Part shown: piece by piece, positions 34,500-42,257 of the stretch | Position numbering within the stretch: the stretch's first letter is position 1 | How the letters are laid out: every line of letters starts with the position of its first letter | From: an uncultured Collinsella sp. | Lineage (GTDB): Bacteria > Actinomycetota > Coriobacteriia > Coriobacteriales > Coriobacteriaceae | Direction of reading: 5' to 3' | NCBI GenBank assembly: GCA_902494765.1 | Contig: CABUUK010000008.1 | Coordinates: 1-50,398, forward strand | DNA: 50,398 bases | Notes under the pieces: generated by a model | The model's database searches: none | What the model was told of the DNA's origin: nothing | What the model saw: the letters and a program-made list of their open reading frames with translations, nothing else | Made by a program: the position numbers and the translations under genes

Positions 34500-34573
34500 T
34501 GGCTGGGATGGAGGGAGTCGAACCCCCATTGACGGAACCAGAATCCGCTGTCCTGCCATTAGACGACATCCCA
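34500..34573 (-). tRNA. tRNA-Gln (anticodon CUG)
   Basis: Acceptor TGGGATG with CATCCCA, anticodon stem GCGGA/TCCGT with loop TTCTGGT, T-arm with GTTCGACTC, encoded CCA. It reads CAG. It lies 17 bp upstream of tRNA-Glu in the same transcript. Confidence 0.95.
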
Positions 34574-34617
34574 ATGACTGCATCGCTGCGCTCGGCTGTG
34601 CCTTTGCGCAAGAAAGA

Positions 34618-34646
34618 AATATACGGGAAGTCCCGCCGTGACGCAA
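34618..34646 (-). promoter_or_regulatory. Promoter of the tRNA-Gln/Glu operon
   Basis: Minus strand: -35 TTGCGT (34641-34646), a 17-bp spacer, -10 TATATT (34618-34623), 45 bp before tRNA-Gln. Confidence 0.75.
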
Positions 34647-34752
34647 GCCCTAATTTTGACTTTTTTGAAATTCAGTCAAATACGGCCAACACGTGAAGGA
34701 CCTGTGAAGCACCAGCGACACGTACGGCGCCAAAGCCCGTAAAACATCCCAC

Positions 34753-34769
34753 ATCTACCGCTGGTAGAT
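34753..34769. promoter_or_regulatory. Operator-like palindrome upstream of the gene at 34839
   Basis: ATCTACC-GCT-GGTAGAT, perfect 7-bp arms, 70 bp before the start codon. No clear -35/-10 pair can be assigned. Confidence 0.35.
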
Positions 34770-34838
34770 TACAACAATGCAGCACTCACGGCTGATGGCA
34801 CAATCGAACCGTCATCATTGCACGGATATCGAGGCACC

Positions 34839-35249
34839 ATGGACGAAGAGCTTGATTACCTATGGGAGACCCTGGGCCTCGAGATCACTGCTGACCTTTG
34901 GCCCGAACGGGACAAAATCCATCCCACACTGCGCCCCGCCATCACGGTGATGCAGGCAAAATACCGCCGTGCATCCTTTTTGATCATGCGGGTGTCATGG
35001 CACGCGGGACTCCCCGACCTTAAGCGAATCCAGGCAAGCCTCGTCGAGCTGTCCGGTATACCGACCGTCATATCCGAGGCGCACCTGGAGCAGCGCCAGC
35101 GCGAGCGACTGCAACAGCAGCGGATTCCCTTTATCTGCCCCGGCGTTCAGGCATATCTGCCCTTTATGGACGAGGAGTACTGGAGCGGCAAGCCCAACAA
35201 GCACGTAAAGGTCTACGATCCGCACGAATGGGCACAGCTTGAGGATTAG
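34839..35249 (+). CDS. Uncharacterised small protein, possibly the N-terminal part of a larger family
   Basis: 136 residues, starting MDEELDYLWETLGLEI after GAGGC. The middle reads GLPDLKRIQASLVELSGIPTVISEAHLEQRQRERLQQQRIPFICPGVQAYLPFM. The IPFI-PG-Q-YLPF pattern is also seen, as far as I recall, at the N-terminus of larger MarR-annotated proteins, which carry a winged helix after it. Here the protein stops soon after, so it may be a short form or remnant. No known catalytic residues. Confidence 0.65.
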   Translation: MDEELDYLWETLGLEITADLWPERDKIHPTLRPAITVMQAKYRRASFLIMRVSWHAGLPDLKRIQASLVELSGIPTVISEAHLEQRQRERLQQQRIPFICPGVQAYLPFMDEEYWSGKPNKHVKVYDPHEWAQLED

Positions 35250-35292
35250 CGCATATGCCCGCCAGCCGGGATAGTGCGCATGCCCGCCAACC

Positions 35293-35462
35293 GGAAAGCT
35301 CATCCCGGAATTTACGTCCAGAACGGGACGCGCTTTCCCCTAGAGGCCCCAAACGGAAACCGTATCCCAGATTTCGCGCTCAAACTGGGATACGGTTTCC
35401 GCTAGCCCCTTCAACCGGAAACTGCGTCCCGGAATCCGAGCTCAAAACGGGTCGCACTTTCC
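35293..35462. repeat. Three tandem palindromes at a 62-bp period (family G)
   Basis: Units start at about 35293, 35355 and 35417. Each begins GGAAA and ends TTTCC, with a GGGA/TCCC core. The middle unit is perfect: GGAAACCGTATCCCAG and its complement around a 14-base loop. The outer units keep the arms with mismatches. It lies between the convergent genes ending at 35249 and 35470. Confidence 0.85.
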
Positions 35463-35469
35463 GCAGCCG

Positions 35470-35829
35470 CTACAGCAACGCCTCGGCCCAAGCCGCTTCC
35501 CTAAAGCCGGGAATCGCAAAGTCGTCGCCCACCAGCAGCGGACGCTTGACCAGCATGCCGTCGGTCGCCAGCAGCTCGTAGCACTCCTGATCCGTCATGC
35601 CCGCATCCAGACGCGCCTTCAGGCCCAGCTCTCGATATTTCATGCCCGACGAATTAAAGAAGCGCCGCACCGGCAGCCCCGAACGAGCAATCCAGGTCGC
35701 AAGCTCATCAGCCGTGGGATTGTCCAAAACGATATCGCGATCGATATACTCTACCCCATGTTCGTCCAGCCATGCCTTGGCCTTCTTACAGGTCGAGCAC
35801 TTGGGATATTCAACAAACAATACCGCCAT
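35470..35829 (-). CDS. ArsC/Spx/MgsR-family protein
   Basis: 119 residues, a thioredoxin-fold ArsC-like protein. YPKCSTCKKAKAWLDEHG carries CxxC near the N-terminus (Cys in position 10 region). DIVLDNPTADELATWI, FFNSSGMKYRELGL and LLVKRPLLVGDD-like MLVKRPLLVGDDFAIPGF are standard. Members are arsenate-reductase-like oxidoreductases or RNA-polymerase-binding Spx regulators. No ars genes are adjacent, so the role is open. ATG 35829 follows GAAAGG. Confidence 0.85.
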   Translation of the reverse strand: MAVLFVEYPKCSTCKKAKAWLDEHGVEYIDRDIVLDNPTADELATWIARSGLPVRRFFNSSGMKYRELGLKARLDAGMTDQECYELLATDGMLVKRPLLVGDDFAIPGFREAAWAEALL

Positions 35830-35951
35830 GGGATTTCCTTTCTTAGAGAAAACAGGTGTCTGGAAAACTGCACATCGACGACCACTCGCGATTGCAGCCG
35901 TTATTGTAGTCAATGTCGAAGCATAGACAGTCGCGATGTCTCGTCTTAAGG

Positions 35952-36533
35952 CTAGCGCCTCGCATGGGCGCCGATCGGCCGAGTCGCATGGCGCACCAAC
36001 GCCGCCGCCAGCAATACCAACAGCATGGCGGTGACATAGCCCGCAGCATCGAATCCTAAATCGATAACGTCGAAATGCCTGCCGGGAACAAAGATCTTAT
36101 GTACCTGATCGCCAACGGAGCAGGCGGCGCAAAAGAGCAATACGGGCACGCAACGGGAGCATACGCTCCACGGACGCCTGGAAAAGCAGACCACGACCAC
36201 CGAGGCGAACAATCCGACGAAGAAAAACTCTACGGTATGGGCAACGCGACGGACGTTTGTGCCCACCCACATGCGAATGGAAGCAAGTCGGCCAGACCGG
36301 ACATTCGAGGCAGCCGAATCGGTGCCCCCGGTCATTCCGTTCTCCGTCTGGGCTTCACCCGTGGCATCGGCGGCCTGAACGCCCGTAGCCTGACCCTCCA
36401 CCACACGCGCGGTGGACTCGCTCAGCAACGACGTCTCCACCGCATTTTGCTCCGTCAGCACCCAGATGCCCGCCAGCGTTGCGGCGAACAGAGCGATCGC
36501 GGTCCACCCGATTATTTTCTTCATGTGCGCCAA
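35952..36533 (-). CDS. VanZ-like membrane protein
   Basis: 193 residues. A first hydrophobic helix (IIGWTAIALFAATLAGIWVL) is followed by an outside-facing polar stretch of about 70 residues. The VanZ motifs then appear: RRVAHTVEFFFVGL, and DQVHKIFVPGRHFDVIDLGFDAAGY (the usual DExHQ-FVPGR-D pattern, here with DQVHK). VanZ proteins give low-level teicoplanin resistance in some bacteria, but the family is broad. A TTG start at 36533 was chosen because GGAGG lies 7 bases before it; ATG 36524 is the alternative. Confidence 0.8.
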   Translation of the reverse strand: MAHMKKIIGWTAIALFAATLAGIWVLTEQNAVETSLLSESTARVVEGQATGVQAADATGEAQTENGMTGGTDSAASNVRSGRLASIRMWVGTNVRRVAHTVEFFFVGLFASVVVVCFSRRPWSVCSRCVPVLLFCAACSVGDQVHKIFVPGRHFDVIDLGFDAAGYVTAMLLVLLAAALVRHATRPIGAHARR

Positions 36534-36639
36534 AGGCCAACCTCCGTCTTTTTAAATATGAGCGAGTGTAGCCCCAAATGACATCGTCACCGTATCAAAA
36601 TTTGAATCGCAACAGGAAGCGACAAAGCGACGCAAACCC

Positions 36640-37245
36640 CTACCCCGCCTCGCGCATCCAGCGATCGAACGTCCCCACGCACACGCCCAGGCACTTTGCT
36701 GCCTGGCTGCGGGTAATATCGCCTGCCTCATAGCTATCGCGCACTAGCTCAAACTGAGGAGGACACGGCTTGCGAGGTCGACCGAAACGGACCCCTCGCG
36801 CCCGCGCCGCTGCAATTCCCTCCGCCTGGCGCCGATGGATATTCTCGCGCTCCACCTGCGCCACGTAGCTCAGCAGTTGCAGCACAATATCGACAATCAG
36901 GGTGTTGGTCACATCCGGCGCGCCGCTGGCCCTGACACGCGTGTCAAGCAATGGCATGTCCAACACCACAATGGCAACCCCGAGCTCCTTGGTAATGCGC
37001 CGCCATTCCTCAAGAATCTCGGAGTAATTACGACCAAGTCGGTCGATAGAAAGCACCACCAGCACGTCCCCGTCTCCCAGGACGTGCAGCAGCTCGCGAT
37101 AACGCGGTCGATCGAAGTTCTTGCCGCTCGCATGGTCGGCATAAATATTCGCCGAGCCCACGCCATAGGCGCCCAGCGCATCCAGCTGCCGATTAAGATT
37201 CTGATCGCGCGAACTCACCCGCGCATAACCGTACACCGTCGCCAT
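36640..37245 (-). CDS. Serine recombinase (resolvase/invertase family)
   Basis: 201 residues. YGYARVSSRDQNLNRQLDAL holds the catalytic serine; IDRLGRNYSEIL and VERENIHRRQAEGIAAA are the conserved catalytic and dimer helix regions; the C-terminus is a Hin-type helix-turn-helix (ITRSQAAKCLGVCVGTFDRWM). The size is that of small DNA invertases and Tn3 resolvases. No transposase, hix-like or res-like paired sites were recognised nearby, so it may be a solitary remnant. Repeat C lies 20 bp before its start. Confidence 0.9.
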   Translation of the reverse strand: MATVYGYARVSSRDQNLNRQLDALGAYGVGSANIYADHASGKNFDRPRYRELLHVLGDGDVLVVLSIDRLGRNYSEILEEWRRITKELGVAIVVLDMPLLDTRVRASGAPDVTNTLIVDIVLQLLSYVAQVERENIHRRQAEGIAAARARGVRFGRPRKPCPPQFELVRDSYEAGDITRSQAAKCLGVCVGTFDRWMREAG

Positions 37246-37265
37246 CTCATCCCCGCTTTCTTGTA

Positions 37266-37302
37266 AACCTGCCAAAAAGGGACAGGTTTATTTTGGTAGG
37301 TT
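37266..37302. repeat. 37-bp palindromic element C, copy 1
   Basis: AACCTGCCAAAA and TTTTGGTAGGTT flank the loop AGGGACAGGTTTA-like sequence. One base differs from copy 2 (49380-49416). Confidence 0.85.
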
Positions 37303-37422
37303 CTACCTCTCAAATAGCAGGTAAGCGGGCGGCCGAGCAGACGGCAAGGTAACCACGATTCAAATGCGGAGGGCGGTCCCGAAAGGCCGCCCTTCGCTCC
37401 CCCACCATGAGTCGGGATTTGG

Positions 37423-39558
37423 CTAATGGATAAGCTTAAAGTCCAAGTGCCCACGCGTGGTATTGACGCGCGAAACCTCGATAATTACGCGCTGCCCCAG
37501 CTCGTAACGGGTGCCCGTGTCGGCACCTGTGAGCGTTAGCGCGTCCTCGTCGAACTCGAACCACTCGTTGCCCAGGCTCTTGATCGAAACCAAGCCTTCG
37601 ACCTGCGTCAGGTCCAAGCGCACAAAGAGGCCCATGCTGCTAATCCACGAGACGGTTCCGGCATAGCGCTCGCCCAGACGGTCCTCATAGTACTGGGCAA
37701 TCTTGATTTTTTGCGTCGCATGGCTGGCGGCATCTGCCGCGCGCTCGGCATCGCTGCATGCGCGGCAGATCTGCGGCAAAATGCGCGGCAGCGACTCGCA
37801 CCCCTTGCCGATCAGCCGCGGCGTACGGACCAAGGCGTCCTTGCCGCCGAGCTGCTCATAGGCCAACTGCAGCTTGAGCACGCGGTGCACCACCAGATCG
37901 GGGTAGCGACGGATGGGACTCGTAAAGTGACAGTAGCACGGCGCGGCGAGCGCAAAGTGGCCCTCGTTGCGCGGCTTGTACAGCGCGCGCTGCATGCTGC
38001 GCAGAAGCAGCGTATTAACGAGCGGTGCGTTTACCGTACCGGCGGCAGCATCGACTGCAGCCTGCAGCTCATCGGGGCTCCCCAGGGCAATACCGGCAGC
38101 ACGGCGATCGTCGATGATGCCTAGCTGCGCCAGCGCAACGGCAGCACCGTGCAGGCTATCGGGGCTCGGATCCTCATGCACGCGATAGCAGGCCTCGATA
38201 TCACGGTCTGCCAGCCACTCTGCAACGCACTCGTTGGCGAGCAGCATGGCTTCCTCGATAAGCGACGTGGCACACGAACGCTCACGCGCCACAATCTGCA
38301 CGGGCACTCCGTCCTCATCCAATAGAGCGCGAATCTCGGCCGTGTCAAAATCGACTGAGCCGCGGGCGCGACGAATACGACGGCGAAGTTCGGCGAGTTC
38401 GTTGGCGGCGACAAGGAAATCGCCGAGGTCGACGTTGTAGCCGCAGGCGGCCTCCTCACACGCAAGACCGCGCTCAAGCGCTTCCTCGCGCGAGGTCTCG
38501 GCAGCCGCAACATCCTCGGCGGCGCCTTCCAGCACCGAATACTCAACCGCGCCGGCACGCACCAGCAGCGCCTCGGCGCCGTCATAGTCCATACGCACAC
38601 GCGAGCGAATCACGCTGGGGTACGGATCGTAATGCCGCACGCGACCCTGCGCATCGAGCTCGATATCGACGGTAAACGCAAGACGGTCCTCGTCAGGGCG
38701 AAGCGAGCACAGGTCACAGGACAGGCGTTCGGGCAGCATAGGAAGCACGCGATCGGCCAGATACACCGATGTCGTGCGATGGCGAGCCTCAAGATCGATA
38801 TGCCCGTCCCAAGCCACATAGTGTGAAACGTCGGCGATATGCACACCCAGCTTGTAGCCACCCTCGGGCGTACGCTCCAGCGAAATGGCATCGTCAAAGT
38901 CGCGCGCGTCGACCGGGTCGATCGTGATGACAAAGCGGTCGCGCAGATCGCGGCGGAGCGGGTCCTTAAGCGCCGCGGACACATCGAGCGAAAGCCCCTC
39001 GGCCTCGTCTAACGCGGCCTCGGGATAGCTATCGGTATAGCCGTAACGCGCCATCACATATTGAACGCCCAAATCGGGCGCGTCATCTCCGCCAATGCGG
39101 CGCTCGATCGTCACGGTGCCCGATTCCAGGCGCGTCGGGTAGGTCAAAATGCGCGCGACAACAGCATCACCCGGGTGGACGCCCAGGCGATCCGCCGAGG
39201 TATCCTCGGGCAGAATGAAGAAGTCGGCCTTCAGGCGCGAATCGAGCGGCTCGATCACACCGAGCGGACCGGCGGTCTGGTACGTACCCACCACGCTTAT
39301 GGCTGCGCGCTCAACCACGCCCTCGATCACGGCGCGACGCTCGCCATGCGGGCTGTTCTTAATGCTCACGGCAACGGTATCGCCGTCCATGATCTCACGC
39401 TTGCCGCGACCCATAACCTTGTAGTCGCCATTCTCGGTTATGACATAGGCACTGTGCTCATGGAGCTGCACGCGCCCGGTCAGGCTCGGACGGCGTTCGC
39501 TGCGCACCGGCCCGCGCTTATTGCGAGCCCCACGCTTATGCTTGTTATTGCGCCCCAT
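37423..39558 (-). CDS. rnr: Ribonuclease R (RNase II family)
   Basis: 711 residues. Basic N-terminus, cold-shock-like domains, RNB catalytic domain with the Mg2+-binding aspartates in DPVDARDFDDAI, and HYVAWDGHIDLEA, CHFTSPIRRYPDLVVHR, then a C-terminal S1 domain (YAGTVSWISSMGLFVRLD). It degrades RNA 3' to 5', including structured RNA and trans-translation targets. ATG follows AAGGAGG. TAG stop; a GGGCGG/CCGCCC hairpin lies about 40 bp downstream, without a clear T-run. Confidence 0.95.
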   Translation of the reverse strand: MGRNNKHKRGARNKRGPVRSERRPSLTGRVQLHEHSAYVITENGDYKVMGRGKREIMDGDTVAVSIKNSPHGERRAVIEGVVERAAISVVGTYQTAGPLGVIEPLDSRLKADFFILPEDTSADRLGVHPGDAVVARILTYPTRLESGTVTIERRIGGDDAPDLGVQYVMARYGYTDSYPEAALDEAEGLSLDVSAALKDPLRRDLRDRFVITIDPVDARDFDDAISLERTPEGGYKLGVHIADVSHYVAWDGHIDLEARHRTTSVYLADRVLPMLPERLSCDLCSLRPDEDRLAFTVDIELDAQGRVRHYDPYPSVIRSRVRMDYDGAEALLVRAGAVEYSVLEGAAEDVAAAETSREEALERGLACEEAACGYNVDLGDFLVAANELAELRRRIRRARGSVDFDTAEIRALLDEDGVPVQIVARERSCATSLIEEAMLLANECVAEWLADRDIEACYRVHEDPSPDSLHGAAVALAQLGIIDDRRAAGIALGSPDELQAAVDAAAGTVNAPLVNTLLLRSMQRALYKPRNEGHFALAAPCYCHFTSPIRRYPDLVVHRVLKLQLAYEQLGGKDALVRTPRLIGKGCESLPRILPQICRACSDAERAADAASHATQKIKIAQYYEDRLGERYAGTVSWISSMGLFVRLDLTQVEGLVSIKSLGNEWFEFDEDALTLTGADTGTRYELGQRVIIEVSRVNTTRGHLDFKLIH

Positions 39559-39621
39559 GGCGCCTCCTTGCTATCGATTGCCGTTCACATCCCAAGAGTC
39601 TACCCAAATGATCCCTAGGGG

Positions 39622-39656
39622 ACAAAAAACGGGCCGCCCCATAAGAGACGACCCGT
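39622..39656 (-). terminator. Terminator of ftsEX
   Basis: Minus strand: AACGGGTCG and CGGCCCGTT-like arms with an inner loop, followed by TTTTT. Confidence 0.8.
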
Positions 39657-39681
39657 TGGAAGGGATGAATTCCAGGCATGC

Positions 39682-40602
39682 CTACACGCGCAGGTAGCGG
39701 CGCATGGCGATGGCAGAACCAAAGAGACCGATAATCACGCCGACCAGAATCAGCGCAGCATAGGTCACCAGGTAGTACTGCATCGGCAGGGCAAACGACA
39801 TCCAGCCGATGCTCTCCTGCAGACGCGGAATCATCAGATTGCGCAGCAGCTCCAGAACGCCGATGGAAAGCAGCGAGCCCAAAATGGCCTGCAGTACGCC
39901 CTCGGTGATAAACGGGCCACGAATGAAGCCGTTGCTGGCGCCGACCAGACGCATAATCGCAATCTCACGACGACGCGCCGTAATGGACAGGCGAATCGTG
40001 TTGTTGATGAAGATGAATGCGATAAAGGTCAGAAGGCCAACGAGCACCACGGCGGCGATGCGGATGTAGTTGGTCACCTGGAACAAGCGGCTCACTTCCT
40101 CCTGGCCGTACAGCACGCTCGCGTTGACGTCGCCGTCATCCGCGATCTTCTGGAAATCGGCATCCTTCTTGAGCTTCTCTGCCGTGCTCTCGACCTTGGA
40201 CGGATCGTCCATCTCAATTGCAAACGAAGCCGGCAGCGGGTTCTGGCCATCGAGCGCGCTCATGGTGGCGTCGGCGTTGCCCGACATCTTGCTCGTATAC
40301 TCGGCCAGCGCGTCGTCCTTGTCCTTATAGGTCACGGACTTGACGTTATTCCACGTCTTAAGCTCGGCCTCAAAAGCCTGAACATCAGCTTGATCGGCGT
40401 CATCGCTAATGAACGCGTTGATGACAACCTGATCCTCGACGGTGCCGATCACAGAGTTCAGCATCGCGGAGCCCATGATGAACAGACCGATGATAAACAG
40501 CGAAAGGAAGATCGTGATGACGGCGCCGAGCGAGGTAGTCCAGTTACGGAAGAAGTGGCTGATTGCTTCTTTGAAGGAGTAGCCCACGTTAGTTGGTGCC
40601 AT
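39682..40602 (-). CDS. ftsX: Cell division protein FtsX
   Basis: 306 residues. One N-terminal membrane helix (LGAVITIFLSLFIIGLFIMG), an extracellular domain of about 130 residues (VVINAFISDDADQ to VLYGQEEV), then three helices with the conserved ARRREIAIMRLVGASNGFIRGPF between. It is the membrane partner of FtsE that activates peptidoglycan hydrolases during division. ATG 40602 overlaps the end of ftsE by 14 bp; GGAGG lies a little far (11 bases) before it. Confidence 0.95.
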   Translation of the reverse strand: MAPTNVGYSFKEAISHFFRNWTTSLGAVITIFLSLFIIGLFIMGSAMLNSVIGTVEDQVVINAFISDDADQADVQAFEAELKTWNNVKSVTYKDKDDALAEYTSKMSGNADATMSALDGQNPLPASFAIEMDDPSKVESTAEKLKKDADFQKIADDGDVNASVLYGQEEVSRLFQVTNYIRIAAVVLVGLLTFIAFIFINNTIRLSITARRREIAIMRLVGASNGFIRGPFITEGVLQAILGSLLSIGVLELLRNLMIPRLQESIGWMSFALPMQYYLVTYAALILVGVIIGLFGSAIAMRRYLRV

Positions 40603-41809
40603 AGTTGCCGTAACCTCCCCTCTCCTGGTCGCGGATAACGTGGCCGCCCTCAAGGGCGATCACGCGACGGTGCATGCTATCGACCATCTCGCGGTCGTGC
40701 GTGGCGACGATCACGGTGGTGCCGGTGCGGTTAATACGCTCGAGCAGCTTCATGATGCCCAGCGAGATCGCCGGGTCAAGGTTGCCCGTCGGCTCGTCGC
40801 AGATCAGCAGCGGCGGACGGTTGACCATAGCGCGGGCGACGGCAACGCGCTGCTGCTCGCCACCGGAAAGCTGGTCGGGCAGCGAGTCCATCTGATCGGC
40901 CAGACCGACCAGACGCAGCACCTCGGGCACCTGGCTGCGAATGACGCCCTTGGGCTTGCCGATGCACTGAAGGGCAAACGCCACATTTTCGTAGGCGGTC
41001 TTTTGCGGCAGAAGCTTAAAGTCCTGGAACACGGCGCCAATCTGGCGGCGCAGGAACGGAACCTTGCGGTTCTTGATCTTCATGAGGTCCTGACCGGCAA
41101 CCAGGATACGACCGCTCGTCGGCTTGACGTCGCGGTTGAGCGTCGACAGCAGCGTGGTCTTACCCGAGCCGGAGTGACCGACCAGGAAGACGAACTCGCC
41201 CGGATAGATCTCGATGTTGATGTCGTCGAGTGCAGGCTTGTTGGGCTGTGCCGGATAGATCTTGGTGACATGCTCCATAAGGATAACGGGCTCGACACCG
41301 GCCTGCTTGGCCATCTTCTTGCGGCTGGCCTGCGGATCGATGGGCGCAAACACCGACGTAAAATCGGGGTTGTTGAGCGCGTTATCGAGGCTTGCGACCT
41401 CGGCGGCCTGATCGCTCTCGACCACCGGGGCAGCAGGCTGCGTGGGATCGGGAATAGCGGCAAAGAGACCGGACTGCGCAGGCTGAGGAGCCGGCGTCGC
41501 AGGGGCCAAGGGGTCGGGAATGCCGGCCATGGTAGGCTGCGGCGTGGCGGCACCAGCCTGAGGCTGCTCCACGCGAGCGGTCACGGCCTGAACGGGCTCA
41601 AAACCCGCCGTGCCGGAAAGCGCGACATCGCTGGTTGGATTGTAGGCAAAGGGATCGGATGCCGGCTGTGCCTGATCTGCCGGCTGAGCGGGGGCCTGAG
41701 CAACAGGCTGGCCCTCTGAATCCGGAGTGGCGAAACGACTGCCCTGGACGCCTGCCTGCGTCTTGGGGGCATCATCGCCCGCACCGGAGGTACGGAAGTG
41801 GTTACCCAC
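40589..41809 (-). CDS. ftsE: Cell division ATP-binding protein FtsE with a long N-terminal extension
   Basis: 406 residues. Residues from about 175 are a normal FtsE: ILMEHVTKIYP, Walker A GHSGSGKTT, VFQDFKLLPQKTAYENVAFAL, signature LSGGEQQRVAVARA, Walker B LLICDEPTGNLD, H-loop THD. The first 170 or so residues are a low-complexity Pro/Ala/Gln-rich, probably disordered region. The canonical protein is about 230 residues. The GTG at 41809 has AAGGAG at ideal spacing, and the extension keeps the codon bias, so it seems real. First gene of ftsEX. Confidence 0.93.
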   Translation of the reverse strand: MGNHFRTSGAGDDAPKTQAGVQGSRFATPDSEGQPVAQAPAQPADQAQPASDPFAYNPTSDVALSGTAGFEPVQAVTARVEQPQAGAATPQPTMAGIPDPLAPATPAPQPAQSGLFAAIPDPTQPAAPVVESDQAAEVASLDNALNNPDFTSVFAPIDPQASRKKMAKQAGVEPVILMEHVTKIYPAQPNKPALDDINIEIYPGEFVFLVGHSGSGKTTLLSTLNRDVKPTSGRILVAGQDLMKIKNRKVPFLRRQIGAVFQDFKLLPQKTAYENVAFALQCIGKPKGVIRSQVPEVLRLVGLADQMDSLPDQLSGGEQQRVAVARAMVNRPPLLICDEPTGNLDPAISLGIMKLLERINRTGTTVIVATHDREMVDSMHRRVIALEGGHVIRDQERGGYGNYGTN

Positions 41810-42173
41810 TGGTGCTCCTTATCGTCGTGCGTTTAAACTACATGAGCGCTTTGTATTTTAGCAGCATTAGCTTTGCTGCACATAAGAAGCATGGCCGTGT
41901 TTGGGTCCCTCCGGCCGGACACAGGGTTACTTTCCAAATCGTCCTCGGACATGTCGGAGCCCCCGCTGCGCACTACGTGCGGCGGGGGCTCCTCCGTCCT
42001 GCGGAAAGATTTGGAAAGTAACCCTGTGTCCGGCCTGCGATAACTAAGGGGTCGCTGCGTTTTACTTGGGTGCAGCAGCGCCGTGCTTGGGGGCTGAATT
42101 GCACTTTGCTGGTCTGGGCCCGTTTCCCGGAAAAAGCCCTTACTTGGTGCTGGCCTAATTTGTTTGTTGCCGA
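41810..42173. other. Intergenic region: long palindrome H plus 140 bp unexplained
   Basis: 41914-42034 is palindrome H. The stretch 42035-42173 has a run of short G/C-rich inverted repeats (GGGCCC, GGGAAACGGGCCC-like) but no gene I can support. It may be the tail of an element or an RNA. Confidence 0.4.
41914..42034. repeat. 121-bp palindrome H with perfect 27-bp arms
   Basis: 41914-41940 (GCCGGACACAGGGTTACTTT onward) is the exact inverse complement of 42008-42034. Inside lies a second hairpin, GGAGCCCCCGC (41956-41966) with GCGGGGGCTCC (41982-41992). Confidence 0.92.
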
Positions 42174-42211
42174 CAAAAAACAGGGGCGTCCTCAAAGAGG
42201 ACGCCCCTGTT
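42174..42211 (-). terminator. Terminator of the transketolase operon
   Basis: AACAGGGGCGTCCTC pairs perfectly with its complement around a short loop, with TTTTTT following on the minus strand. Confidence 0.93.
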
Positions 42212-42257
42212 ATGGATTGCATACGGTTGCTGAAGCGATACTTTGCCTCGTCTTGCC

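Noticed and set aside
34839..35249. Toxin or antitoxin of a type II system
   Set aside because: No second small gene overlaps or adjoins it, and the fold hints do not match known toxin families.
36640..37400. Invertible segment controlled by the serine recombinase
   Set aside because: No pair of hix-like or res-like sites, no promoter flanked by matching inverted repeats, and no phase-variable genes were found around it.
41833..42222. Open frame on the minus strand between ftsE and transketolase
   Set aside because: It covers palindrome H and the terminator; the protein has no recognisable feature and no ribosome site.
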